This document shows, piece by piece, positions 1 through 13,121 of a DNA stretch of 64,000 bases. The stretch covers positions 14,198,001 through 14,262,000 of the forward strand of contig OX485809.1 of assembly GCA_950295325.1 (NCBI GenBank), in the 5' to 3' direction. Origin of the DNA: Polytrichum commune (taxonomy: Eukaryota; Streptophyta; Polytrichopsida; Polytrichales; Polytrichaceae). The notes beneath the pieces were generated by a model that was not told the DNA's origin, ran no database searches, and saw nothing but the letters and a program-made list of their open reading frames with translations. The number at the start of each line of letters is the position of its first letter. Within the stretch, counting starts at the first letter, position 1. The position numbers and the translations under genes were made by a program.

Positions 1-1379
1 TTATTTTGAAAGTATTTTACATCATACTATATTATTGCAATGACGTTAGTTTAGGATTTAATATTTATGATAAAGACTTTGGAGTGGTAGCACTTATTTT
101 GAATGTGCTACTACACAATAGGGAAAAAAATGGATTAGAAAAATTTACCTTTTGGTATAGTGTCAATGATGGTGAATAAAAAGAACACACCACCAGGACC
201 TCCACATGGCGGTGATTCGGGTTTGAGGGCAACTCCAAGAAGGTCTCAAGGGTCAACACCAAAGATAGACCTAGAAGAAGACAACCACGTGCATTGAGGG
301 GTAGACCATCGCCCATCAATTTGGAGGTGACACATGATCCCAACATTCTTGCTAATTTTAGATGGTATAATGAGAGGGGGTGTGGACGTACAACACTGCT
401 CAAAGGCATGTGAAGTGGACACATTTGATGAGGATATCGTCTTGAGCATTTAGTGTATTCAAGCATTCGAAGAATTCTAATGGATCACTATATTCATTAA
501 TTTGGGACTTTTTCGGCATTTTGAGACAATTACAAATATAAGAACATGGATAAAATCACACATATATTGGAGAATGTTGTAAGATGCAAATACTTTGAAG
601 CGGATGTTCATATCAAGAACCCAATTGAGAACTCATATCAAGATGATTTAGGTAGGACAACCCAAACATTAGACCATATTGTTGTGGTCCATATATTAAT
701 TTGAGACAAGAGAAAGTATCAAATTAACAAATATAGTGATATGGGTCCATAGAACATTTTGTGCCTCTACCAATTCACTGGGGGTTCAACTGTTGCATTG
801 CGGACTAAAAGGAATATCAAGTTTACAAAGTGCACAAACAACAACTACATAACTACCTACCATACTACCAATATGGTGAGAGTTTAGTCTTTAGCTCATA
901 CTTGGACATACACTTACATACATTATTATGTAGTTATCTTCGTATTATAGTATGAGCCCTTATGATGGACATGGGTGCATTATCAATATTTCTTATAAGT
1001 GAAAATTTGAAAGTCCGCCCATTGCCACATAAGGTACATCAATTTGAAACACACGATTAGCATGATATGGTTGTGAAATCCAAATCGAGGACGTAGCCAC
1101 TTCCCTCATGAGTTTTACAGCTCATGTGAATATCTCATTCATTATCAACATGAGGAATATCATCCTTATGAAATGGTCATATACGCTCCCCCAATTCCAT
1201 TAATTATGTTGGCTATTGAGCCTAGAATGGATAACTCCTAAATGACAAACAATTATGAAAGCACATAGTCCAATCTCTTTTAACCACATGCATTGTTTAT
1301 ATTTGTTTAGGGAAACCACATTGGACCACATACTACTCAATTTAACATAAGAGTTTGCATGTATTGTCCCCATTTGACT
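1..1379. other. gene-free AT-rich stretch
   Basis: Only short, stop-interrupted reading frames are present and none resembles a protein family I know. Base composition is AT-rich and uniform. I see no terminal repeats, tRNA or clear promoter. Confidence 0.5.
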
Positions 1380-1720
1380 ATTAATTATAGAAATAAATTG
1401 CTAATTGATTAGCAGTTGACTGTCCGAGATCGATTGCCTAATTAGTAGTCGAAGGAAACCAATTCCAAAATAGCAATCAACAACCCTTAAGTACATTGCT
1501 ATATTGCAAATGACTACTCATTAATAGTCGATTATAGGAAACCAACTGCTAATTGGCAGTTGACTACCCTAAGTCAACTACTAAGTAGTAATCGGTAGCC
1601 CTTACTTGATTATTAAGTAATATACAACTTACGGCAGTTGACTGTTAGTAAGCATTTGACAACCCTTAGTTGATTGCTAACTAGCAATTAACAACCCTAA
1701 GTCAATTGGTGAAGTGAGAG
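1380..1720. repeat. degenerate short-motif repeat
   Basis: Variants of GCAGTTGACTACCC, AGTCAACTACT, TTGACAACCCTTAG and AGTCGATTATAGGAAACCAA recur in both orientations about every 25-60 bases. Because both the motif and its reverse complement occur, the segment can fold on itself. It is probably a decayed internal repeat of a transposon. Confidence 0.5.
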
Positions 1721-1811
1721 GGCACAGTCTCCTTCATCTCGATGTTTAATGCAAGAGCATCAAATAATCATGATCAAGAAGATCGACCTTAGAGTGTGGC
1801 ACTTCACCCAC

Positions 1812-1833
1812 TATATATATATATATATATATA
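1812..1833. repeat. (TA)n microsatellite
   Basis: Eleven uninterrupted TA dinucleotides. Confidence 0.9.
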
Positions 1834-4525
1834 GGTGGGAGGCCTCATTGACCTCACTTTTGACTGACCCCCCCTGAAGTAGGACATTGGGACCTAGCAT
1901 GCCTAGCCCAATATGTCCAATCTTCAAAGAGGGTCAAGGGGGGTTGAAAGCTCAATGATAGGGACGACCCTTCGCCAATTTTGGATTACTAATTTGCGAG
2001 ATCGATGTGTGGACACGGCCGTGTTTGTGAACATGTTTAAAAATTGTGTTGTGAACACAAATATACCATGTTTATTACACACAATGGTGGGCCGAGGTTG
2101 GTGAATGGGCAATGATGGCCCAAAATCACCCAAGAGAGTATTTAAACAACTTGATAAAAGACAAAGGCCGTCAAATGAGGAGTTGGCATTTTTTTGCGCA
2201 TAGGATGAAATATAACCCTTGTGGGACAATACCGTGCATGTCCAAGCAATTGTTGATAATGTCGCAAGTGGGCCATCTAGAACTTCCGGTATTCCCGGAA
2301 TGATAAGTCGGGCACTTCATGAATTTGAATCTTCAAAAAGAGGTAAGGCGGAGGAAATTAAGAAGGATTTTGAGGTAAACATTTAACACACTACAAATGG
2401 CCCAAATTTAGCATAGAGAAAGATCAAGCAATAATTGACTCTTGGGTGAAAAATAAAATCTTGAATGAAGTTTTCAGCCTCAAGAAATGCTTCCTAACAT
2501 GCTCCCAGTACCAACAATGAGTGAGGTGGTGTCCTTGGAGAGAAAAATGTGAAAAACTATTTAATGGTGGAATCCTCATGCCAAATTCATTTTGAAGACA
2601 ACCACCCAAAATAGTTCCTTTGGAAGGCTGAGTAAATGAAAGAGTAGTTAAGGTTGAAAGTTGCATGCCAACTATTGTGGGTTCCTGCTACAACAAATAT
2701 GGTGGTGTTGAAGTGCATTAAAAAGATGGGAGGTTACAAGGAGGTTCAAAAGTTGAAGATTAGGGGCAATGATCAATTGCCTGCGGAAGTTACGTGGGTT
2801 GAAAAACTCCAAAGACTAGGGATATGTGGGAAGCTCAGATCCAAGCAAATACTAAAGCATGTGTTTTATCGAGTGAGCACATGGCGTCATAAATTTTTGA
2901 TTGATCAACTATGTTACAAACACATGTTATACACTGTGGTGGAATGGGGGAACTTTGTGAGAAATGTATATCTATTACATAGTGTATTGCCCAAATCGTA
3001 ACCAAATGGAATAATCACCTCCGAGTGAAATGCTTATGGTCCCAAAGGGTGAGGTTGGTTTGGGCTTTGATATGGATCACGAAGGCTTTGCACAAGGATG
3101 ACTACCCTAGGTGGGACTTTTCATTGGAAACCTAAATGATGTGTGTGGATTATTATGAAATTAAACCCTCCTACGTAGGAGAATTTTATAAAGGAAATAC
3201 AAATGTATACATACTAACAACATGCTACAAAATGGACTCATGTATTTATATTCAATGTGATAAATGCCTTGACTACATATGCAAAATATAAATCATGTAT
3301 GAAATAGGCCTTCATTACATATCAAATTTACTTATAATTTCCAATGAGAAAGTCATTGTATACTTGTTCATTCATAGCATGTAACTCAACGATTGCATCA
3401 AACAAACAAATACAAGAACATAATATCTTAGGCACAATCCAAAAGAGCAAAACTTAAGGGAGCTTGTGAGCGCTCCAAGAGCCTCCAGTTTGTAAATCCC
3501 AAATGCAAATCACAACAAGAATAGACATTGAGGACTATTTCCATGTGACAACAATGGATGGAGACATGAACCGGATGAAACTAGTCCGTCTATTGTCAAT
3601 TTTATCTTTAAACCTTAGGGCCCCATTTCGTAAATTTGCCTTTACTTCAAACTTCTTGATACCCTTCTTAGGAGTGCTCACTAGAAAAAATTAATGCCTC
3701 TCCCTTATGTACAATATGTACGTTAATGCCTCAAATAATAGCCATTCTTACACTGACGTTAGTTCATACGTGATATGAAGATTGGGGGTGTGTAACACAC
3801 TCAACTGAAAAGGTTCAATTTTTGTGGTGTGCAAAGTCCGACAATGAAAAAGAAGAATTAAAGAAGGAGAAGTATTGAGTGGCACCCACAATAGGAGACA
3901 ACGGGATGCAGTTGTCAAATATTACACCAAGAAGGCTAAGTGTTTTATAGTCCAAGGTTGTCCCATTGGATGGGACTATCAACTTTGTCGTTGACCATCC
4001 CATCCAATTTGACGGGACGATGTGTTGGCCGCCGAATGGCAAACTTCATTAAATTTAAATTAACCAACCAGTCGGCCTAAAAATTCAAGTTGTTGTCACA
4101 AGGCAACTAATCGATTCCATTGGTTGGCTTGAGAATTTACATTGGCTAGACCAATCAACTAGTCAAAAACAAAATTACCAAAAAAACAACTTTAAAGAAA
4201 AGAAATTTTATTTATTGGATGGTCAATTGGGACAATGACTGCTCAAGTTGATGTGGCATAATCAAACGTGAAGATCTAATTGATCAACATGTACATTCAT
4301 GTCAATTTGATAGTCGATTGGTTGGTTGCAATATTTTATTTTATTTTTTATTTAAAAAATAAATTGACCGACCAATCAACTATTGGTGGACCAATCAGCA
4401 TACATGGAGCATTTGGATTGGTCCATCTTAACCCTTTAGGAAGAGATAATTACCCTTCTCATCCAACAAACGGGACGTGATAGGCCACATGAGAAAACCT
4501 ACCAACTTAGACTTAAATCGACCAA
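1834..4525. other. gene-free region with decayed sequence
   Basis: Open frames of 60-115 codons occur (for example + strand 2654-3001), but none shows a recognisable domain and they are broken by stops. At 4100-4400 the words GATTGGTTGG and CCAACCAATC occur several times in opposite orientations, giving small inverted repeats around an A/T-rich core at 4330-4365. I interpret the block as old transposon debris. Confidence 0.4.
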
Positions 4526-6720
4526 AACCTTCCCTGGCAACGGCGCCAAAATGTAGTTTAGATTTTGGTTATAAATAAACCCAGGGAAACACTCGAGGAA
4601 GACTCAAAAGGTGATTTGTATATCGTCTAGGTGTCTTAGATAAGTTTTTTTTAGGGAAAACACAACATTATTTTACTTTATTTCAGGGTTGAATTGACAA
4701 TTATATAATGGATTAGGGGTAAAAACTTTAAAATCTCTCCATGTCAATACATGCAATTGTGATAATCACTATTCTCACTCTAATCACCTAGGCAATAGTT
4801 TGGCAGTGAGTTCATTTTCATTGGACCAAATACGGTGCACAAGCACATGTATAATCATAGTTAATTGTCTTGCATGAGTATCTCATTTTGGTCTTTTTAC
4901 AAAAGCGAAGGACATTTTGGTGTAGTCAATAGTCTTGTATTAATTACTTCCACTTTAATGTAACTTGAAATTGAAGTGCAATCATCCTTTCAAGATCCTC
5001 TTTGATTGAATGTAATTTTAGTTACACTGTCCAACAATAATAGTCTTTACATGGTCTTGGCTAAGGTAATCATGATACCCTCAATTGCAACCATAGGCCA
5101 TACCACATATACATGTCAACCTAATATTGTATGGTTCTTTATTAAATTAGTTTTGATTTGCTTTGCATTCGTACTAATTTCTTGTAACAATCCTTTTATT
5201 AAAATTCATTCAATTATAACATCTCAAGAATATTGTTTGAAATGACATTGATCATGTCTTGGTTGCTGACAAATCATATTTTCTCAAGTTTAAGTTACTC
5301 TCTCTTCTTTTTCATTCAACATGTAATCACTGCTTACCAAATTGTCAACAGTTGAGTCTTTTTGGCTATCACCAATTTGTTTCCCACCCTCTCCAGACAA
5401 TGGTCTTGCTCAATTGCCTTTTTGTCTTCTCTCAAAAGTTAGGATGGTTTAAAATAAATTGTTTGCCAATATTAAGAATATCGCCTTTGATATCAAATTT
5501 TCAACACGCAATTTTCACAACGACTGTCAAGGAATTTAATTTTTGCTTACGATAAATTAAGCATCATGACTTATAATCCAGTGGCATCACCATGGAATTA
5601 ACTTGGTTACTACAAAAATTAGACAAATGCAACTTTCTTATACACAAATATCACACTTAATGACCACAACACACACAATTTGTGGTTAATGATTCAAAAT
5701 TAATGTGAACCATAGGCCAAATAATCAACAAAGTCTAAGATGGACATATAATTACCCGATCCTTTGTAAATTGACCAAATCTATCCCAGACCATGGTCCT
5801 TCAATTCATTCACATTTACAACAATAATTTAATTATACACAATTTATTTAGATGAGAGTATGAATTACTCTCAACTCAAATTTGTATACACTACAAAATT
5901 ACCCTCACATGCTATATATTCAATCTCTCTTGGAAATTCAAGCCCAATTACCCTTAATAGACTATAGCCTGATTTTGGTTAATATCACAGAGGAAAACAA
6001 TACAACCCCATGGCAATGACAATTTTCACCTTAAGCAAGTGTCCTTTTGTGATAGACTATCAGTGTTCAACTCCCCTCAACCAGGGCCTAATATCAAATT
6101 GCGTTAGCCTAGTAATTTCTCATGTTTTCCTTTCTTCCAGAGCATAATTCTAACCACATATACCCCTCATCAAACTATGGTTGTGACATATTACAATGAT
6201 CAATCAAGTCTTATTTAGGGAGTGATGTTCATAATTTATATCAGACACACAACAAAGGAATCACTCCTTGTTGGCTCTACAATTTCACTTGCAATCGTGA
6301 TAACCAAAAACTCAAATTAAATTATTTTGACTCTCAAGTTCAATCCCCCTAGATAGCACTTTAACCACTAAACTCCACAAACAATTGACCAACAACTATG
6401 TATCACACACAGTTGCTTCTATATACAATTGATCATATCATTTCAATTCAAAAATTACAAAATTCGGAAGAGTTCCGGCGTGTGTCAAAAACTCAAATGC
6501 GCCCCCCTAGCCTCTAATTTTCTTGCCTTTTACAACCTTTTAATGTAGTCTATAGATATCAAGCAACGTGTTTCTTCCTATCAAGCTATGGTCCTACTTA
6601 CCCTACTTTTTTATCTCTCTAGACTATAGCCTTTTCATACTGGTTTGGATCCACTTTTTTGGTTCATCTTAGGCCAATTTACATTGAACTTCATATAGAA
6701 ATAGGAAAACGGAAAATTTC
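4526..6720. other. possible LTR-retrotransposon end debris
   Basis: The word GGCAACGGCGCCAAAA at about 4536-4551 is followed by text resembling CCAGGGAAACACTCGAGGAAG. I recall this combination from the ends of plant LTR-type elements, but cannot search it. The following 2 kb is AT-rich, without a gene, and repeats phrases such as GACTATAGCC and CATGGTC. No LTR pair or polyprotein is visible. Confidence 0.25.
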
Positions 6721-6727
6721 AAAAGAC

Positions 6728-6774
6728 TATATATATATATATATACACACACGCACACACACACACACACACAC
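6728..6774. repeat. (TA)n(CA)n compound microsatellite
   Basis: A run of TA dinucleotides passes directly into a CA run with one CG interruption. Confidence 0.9.
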
Positions 6775-7484
6775 TACAATTACCTTGGCACAAAACATTG
6801 CACAATGGGCCCGAACATGGTCAATGTCATCATTGGCATGCACGCCCCTTCACCCATCCTAGCTTGACCATACCCTAATATTGCTATGACAAGCTTTGGT
6901 TGCACCACTTGAGGGCTAAAAAGAAACGCCAAAAGGAGGTGTGAGCATGAACGACAAACCACGGTTGCCCGTCCACCAATGGACAACATTATGAATGCAA
7001 TGGGATCCAGACCAATGGTATGAATTTGGATACCAGTTGTTGGCACTTGGCCAATCAACTTTGGGGTGTGGCAAATAATGGTCAAGAATCCGACTCCCAA
7101 ACTGATGATAGTGCAAGCATGGATGATGAATCGGGTGTAGGCGAGCGAAGCTCCTAATTATAATGAATACCAAGCTTCTCCCCCAAGAATAGCCGTGGGG
7201 GGGGGGGGTCATGATGGACTAGGAATTCCATACCTCAAGAGGATTGTGATGAATCCCATAAGTTAATATTTGGGAGAACGTCAACTATCTCAAAATGTGC
7301 ATTGGATAAGGTTGGATTGGATTTAAGAGTATTTTGAATTGTGTATGTTTTTCATGATAAATAAAATATTTTACATGGTTTACTCACATTTTGTCTACAA
7401 AATTCCTATGTATAGGTAAGTTTGGACCTAGATGTTAATGTAGATTGCACTAACACCAAAGGTTGCCTAAGGTCCAATTCTTTC
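6775..7484. other. gene-free stretch
   Basis: Overlapping open frames on the - strand (6780-7212) have no recognisable domain. A ten-base or longer G run occurs at about 7199-7208. Nothing else is supported. Confidence 0.4.
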
Positions 7485-8125
7485 CATAGAAACTTTTGAA
7501 TCAAATTCGATCATTGGCTTCAAGTGACCCCAACAACGCTTCCCAAAGTTCTAGAAAGTGTCCCCCCAAAAATTTTGTGTTTAGGATCTAGGCACTAAAC
7601 TTCAAAAAAAATCATTTTCTTTGATAGAAAACGTTTTAATTGAATTTGGTCAAGTGGCTCCATATGACCTTAGCAACACCTCCTAGGGTTCTAGAAGAAA
7701 TCTTCAAGAATGAGAAATTTGTGTTTCAGATCTGAGACATTGAATTTCAATACTTTGCATTCTCTCTCATAGAAAAAATTAATTGAATTTGGTCAAGTAG
7801 GCATTTATGATCCCAATAGGGTTTCCCAAGGTTCTAGAAGATATCCCAAAAAATATGAAATTTGTGTCTCAAATCCGAGAAACAAAAATTTAAAGGTTTT
7901 GGACATTTATTTTCTAAACAAAACATTGAGTTTGATGTGTAGTTTATTCCTAGAAACTAAAAAAATGTGAATTTTGTGTTTCGGTGCCAAGCTACTAAAT
8001 TCAAATAATTTAAACATTAGTTTTTTTAAGGAAATATTCAATTGCATGTGGTCAAGTGGTCTCCAAATGAACCCAACAACACTTCCTGAGGCTTTAGGAA
8101 AATTCCTGAAAAATCCATATCATGA
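7485..8125. repeat. degenerate ~140-bp tandem repeat, about four units
   Basis: The phrase AATTGAATTTGGTCAAGTGG, or a close variant, recurs near 7500, 7640, 7780 and 8040. In each unit it is followed by CCCAACAACGCTTCC-like text, then GGTTCTAGAAG and then AAATTTGTGTTTC. Unit length is about 138-145 bp, with one interval close to double that where a unit has decayed. No coding potential is retained. Confidence 0.65.
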
Positions 8126-9245
8126 TGACTCTATGCCGAGACACTTTTTGCTTTTGGTTTGTTGGTTTTATTTTTTCTTCTTGTATTTCCACATGCCATG
8201 ATGGGCAGTTTGGTGTGGCATGGAAGTCATCAACCCTACCCTTGTCATTTGATGGTTTAGGGTGGAAGAGCCGTCACCCTACCCACAACATTTGAGACAT
8301 GAATGCACACTCCAAGCAAACATGTGAGGGCTATTTGAAAATGCACTATGTTCTTAGACCTACATACAAACTCATGGATCATTTGTGTCATTCACTTTGC
8401 CTTTAAAAAATGATGGATGCTCTTGTGTCTCCAAAGATTTACTTAGTGTACGAATCAACCTTTAGATAAGACCATGTTTGTTGAGCAATAAATGTACTTT
8501 ACAAATAGAGAGGTGTTTGTAATAATTTTGATGCATACGAATAATAGCGATGATAGTTTTATCTCAAATATGGATCCCTATTCATTTAGAATTATTGGTT
8601 TTTCTAATTCGCAAATGCGAGCTTCTATTATCATTTAAAAATAAAGTTCAGCATGTTCATTGTTCAAATACCAAGTGTCACCACTATTAATTTAGAGTCT
8701 ATCATAGTCGTCTTATTTATTTTTATGTTTTTATGCAAGACATGACCATAGACATGCATATACGTCAACATGCGACCTTGCAAAATTGGTCCACAACAAG
8801 TGGCTTCAACAATTTGAGACATAAATGATTTGTCTTCACAAAGGCACAATGAATGTTTTGATCTAGACCTTCGACAAATTGTGAAGTATAAGTCATGGTT
8901 GAAAGGTGGTCCACTAGTAAAGGCCATGATCAACATCATTAAATTTTAAGGTTATTGCCAATTGTGGAGGTCCAATGCCAATGATAGATAATACCAAAAA
9001 TTATTCCTTGGAGAGCACAATTTGTTTGGATCTACCAAACATAAACTCAACATGCCACGTGGTAGCCAATGTGACTCACATTGCTTGACAAAGTGAATTA
9101 CTCCATTCCTCACCCAAAAACTAGGGAAAAAAACAAAACCTAAAAAACTAAAAAGATTGAAAATTAAACATGCATAGAGGAGTCCTTGAAATATGTAGGG
9201 CATGGTGTGGCACATACCACATCAGTATTGGAGATTAATGACCCT
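8126..9245. other. gene-free stretch
   Basis: AT-rich sequence with short frames on both strands (the longest about 90 codons, - strand). I recognise no product and no repeat architecture. Confidence 0.4.
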
Positions 9246-9804
9246 TAATCCTAGTGGCACATTGTAAGGTTGGCACCCAACTCTACCAAAAAATGTTGGG
9301 CAAGCCAAGTCATTATAGGGACTTTGTGCAATGCCAAAGTGGGAACTTGCAAACGTGGCACATCTACTTCAATGTACAAAGAGATGAAGAAGAAGTTCTC
9401 TTCTATCAAGGATGTGGAGCATGAGTTTTGGTTTTGCCACGACAACATCAAGCATTGTGTGAGTGGCAACAAAAATTAATATCTTATGGACTGGCCTATA
9501 GTACCCAACACATGGCCGTCCAAGATTAAAAAGAATCAATATCTCAATGGAGAAGGTCTTGTCACTAGAGTACACCATGTTCCAATAATGACATCCCATA
9601 ATGCACATGTATGGACTTCATCAAGTTGTCCTCCATGGCTTTGGAAAAGAAAGGAAATGGGTGTATTGCAAACACATGTTCTATGAGTTCATATTTCTAT
9701 CCAAGGTGAATTACGACAACGACAAGTTCGTCCACACTCCAATATATACCTACAACGAGGTCATGCAACTACTTGAGCTTGCCAGTTTTGTTGAACACAA
9801 ATAG
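9246..9804 (+). pseudogene. chain of broken frames, possible decayed ORF
   Basis: Three consecutive + strand frames (9270-9479, 9486-9686, 9601-9804) look like one reading frame broken by stops and shifts. The last ends in a plausible peptide segment (YTYNEVMQLLELASFVEH). Codon usage in the last frame looks less random than its surroundings. I do not recognise a family; a transposon-encoded protein remnant is likely but unproven. Confidence 0.3.
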
Positions 9805-11582
9805 TGATGCAAGTATATTGTTCATTAGTGTTTCAAAATGTCAGTTGATGACATTAATTGTTTCTAATCACTTTGGTTGGACGCAACTATGTTTTGGATT
9901 ACTACAATAAAAATTAACAATTGATTGAATATTTTTCTAGTAGTCCATGATGATGGGCCCCCTTACGTTCTCAATTTATGAAATGTGAATGCTATACAAT
10001 TGAATAAAATTTTATATATAGTACCAAATTTAAGTTATAACCCCCTATGGTTGTGGAGATTTACTACATTTGATTTGTTGCTCACATGTTATTGCTCATT
10101 GTTCACTCATGTGTTATCACTCATGTCGTAGCTCCCTCAGTGGCTACCCTATTATAATTTATACATTTTACCATGATAATATGTGGTGGCAGTCAAACAT
10201 TGAATAGATCCCATCTAGTGGATCACACAAGCATTCCACTGATTTTCTAGGTCAATTTGATTGTCAAAGGACTTCTTTGAGAGGGGGGGGGGGGATAAAA
10301 CATGACGTTTTCTTACGCATCCCTTCCTTCATTTGTTTATATTCAAAGATCCAAAGGATTTGTCATGCCCATTTTTTCCTTGGGAATTAACTCATCTCCC
10401 ATATTTAAACATCCTAAAAATACATCTCATTTTGACCTCAAAATTAGTCCATGGAAATTCCACAACCAAGATTGAGTAAAATGCACTTGAAACAACCCTT
10501 TTGCACCCTTTTGTAGGCTTGGGAAGTTAGGGAATAAGGTCTAGCCATCAAGAATGGCTAGATTGATTGCAAAGGACCTTAAAATATAGCACCCAATGGT
10601 GAGAATGTTGGATTCCAATCATCTCTTTTGTCAATAACAATCTCAAGTGATTTGTAATTGAGAGGGTACTAGAAAAATCAACAAGAAAGAAAAGAAAAAT
10701 GAACGTCAATGTTTATTATATGACGTGCGATGTCCATTCACCACCTCCTACCCATGGGGTCCATCAACACAATAATGCATAACAATCAAGAGATGAACTT
10801 CAACCCATGAACTTCAAGGTTATTGACAAAGATAAAGCTTTAGGTTTCACATGCATTTAGTATCGACTAATAAGAATGTAACATAATACACGTATGAACT
10901 ATCTTATGCGTTGGTTAAATCATCAAGAGTTGTAGTAGCACAACAAGCTCAAGAGGAAGAAAAATCCATCTTCATCATGATCATTGTTATAGGAGGACCC
11001 GTAACTAATATGCATTCAAAATGAAAGCATCTCTAGAAGATTTTTGAAGTCAATACACTTTATAGTGTGAGTCATAACATTAGTTAGTTGTGTTGGTAAT
11101 CTATTTGGGCCCTAGCTTATGGGTCATTTATTCCCGCATCCTTGGAGTTGGATCATGCTAGCATGTGGCTTCAGGCTGACACCGAGTTTGCTGCCATTTA
11201 GATACTCCAACATGACAACCTAAATAAAATTATATTTTGAAAGATCTTTGTACATAGTGATGCATCTCAACATTAACAATAACTAGTAAAAGATCCGACT
11301 TCAAATACAAAGCATGTTATTTTCAAAATAAGGTATTTTAGAGTACAGTTCTTCAAACCAAGTTATGAAGTAAGATACATGTTTTTTTTGTGAGAAGCAA
11401 CCAACAAAAGTTATGGGAAAATGATGCCACATAGGTGCTACTTCAATTTGAGGTACTTCACACTCGGATCCTCATGGAAACAAAATCCTTGGGTTTCTCT
11501 TCTTGCACTTGACTAATAAGATTGCTCAATTTCAAAGGCTCTTTCATCTTGGACCCTAATGTGTTCTAGCTTGAATGTGATC
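9805..11582. other. gene-free stretch
   Basis: AT-rich sequence without long frames. It contains a G homopolymer at about 10284-10293. No gene, tRNA or terminal repeat is supported. Confidence 0.4.
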
Positions 11583-11585
11583 TTA

Positions 11586-11958
11586 GGGCATGTTCACTTG
11601 GAGGCCCAAGTCCTAAGTCCAAAGTCACTTGAGGTCAATCCGTGCAATCTCAACCATTGAGATCATGAAGGTTGGGACTTACCACTTCATATGGGGTCCC
11701 AACTATGACATGGATGTCTACATGGCAACACTTTTTTTGGAGGCGAGGCTTGAGACTTGTGTTGGGAGACAGGTTGAACAAAAAACTACACCAAACTTTC
11801 AACACAAGTCACGCAAATATTTTTGCATAAAATAATTGAGATCCGACTTTAATGATAATTAACCATATTTTAAATGGTTTCTCGAGGCTCAAAGTTGGGA
11901 CTTGCTGACATGAGTGGAAAGTGGGACTTGGGACTTGGAACCCCATCTAAACTAGTCC
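11586..11958. mobile_element. Harbinger/Tourist-like MITE
   Basis: The left end reads GGGCATGTTCACTTGG...CCCAAGTCC and the right end, reverse-complemented, reads GGACTAGTTTAGATGG...CCAAGTCC. This gives imperfect terminal inverted repeats of about 35 bp. TTA precedes the left end and TCA follows the right, compatible with a mutated 3-bp TWA target duplication of PIF/Harbinger elements. The 373-bp element has no transposase. A related single end lies at about 39925-39965. Confidence 0.6.
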
Positions 11959-13113
11959 TCATGCATCAATTCCTAGAAAGTTTTGTGGTGATTCCGCACT
12001 TTGTGACCTTGAAACATGTCCCGAGGAGAATCTCAACTCTCTAAGAATTCCTTGACACAAGGTAAACATGCCCAATTTGGTTACTTGTCTTCATCGGACA
12101 CCTTTGTTTCAGTGGTACGTATGTGGTTGGGTGTGGCTTTAAGAACAATGACCAAAAAGACTCGTGCTTAAAAGTGATAGGACTACGTGCTCAAAATAAG
12201 AAATCTATTCTAGGCTCCGTATGAAATATCAAACAAATGCTTGCTTCATAATCAAAATGGTGAGTTCTTCTTCTTCTCCTTCTTCTAGTAGTTTCCCTAA
12301 AAATCATGAAGTCCGCACAATAACATCAATAATGCCAATCTTCAAGGACATGCTGCAAGTTTCAATATAGCCACTTGAGTCCAATAAACAAATCTACACC
12401 TTATAGGTTTATGTTTGATTCATCCGAATTTAATCTCATTACAAATTTTTGAAGTTTTTGCTATTTATTTAAGAGTCAAGTGGGTTAAAAGAAGAAGAAA
12501 AATACACAATATATAAAGAATTTCCCACATTTTCACCTTCAACTCATTTAAGTGACATGAATCATTGGCCATGGCCATGTACTTTATGTACTCTACTCTC
12601 AAAACGTAATTTACTGGGCATTCCAGTAGTTGATAGTGAAACCTACTGCCCGTAATACCTTATCAATTTCGGCACTGAATGACTAGTTTCTTAAGTGAGC
12701 GTGTCACATGTCATGCATTGGTTGGTTCCAACATGTGATAGAGTTGATGTGGCATGGTAATAGTTTTGGTTTCAGCAAGCCATTCGCATGAATTGTAAAT
12801 GCACTATAATGTATTCTAAGAGTTGGACAATTTGTATGTTTCAAGATTACATATAAATTTAGACCAACTTGAGAATAAAGCAACACCTTGATTCATGCTA
12901 GCGACAACATTGTAGTGATCTTTCTTTCATCCTCTCTTTCTCTCTATATATGCAATCCATACATACATACAAACATACATACATGTTATAAATCATTTCG
13001 CTTTAATATGTAAATTTTGTATTGTATCTAATATTGAAACATGGCATATCATAAAACTTAATAGAAGGAGAGGGTGTCTCATCTCAAAAGGATTGTGGGT
13101 TGATTTGACATTG
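11959..13113. other. gene-free stretch
   Basis: AT-rich sequence with no supported gene. A CATA tetranucleotide run lies at about 12957-12985 and a pyrimidine-rich TTTCTCTC run just before it. Confidence 0.4.
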
Positions 13114-13121
13114 TATAGAAC

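Noticed and set aside
65-466. 133-codon - strand frame at the left edge
   Set aside because: No recognisable domain, a second overlapping frame on the same strand, and no promoter or splice context.
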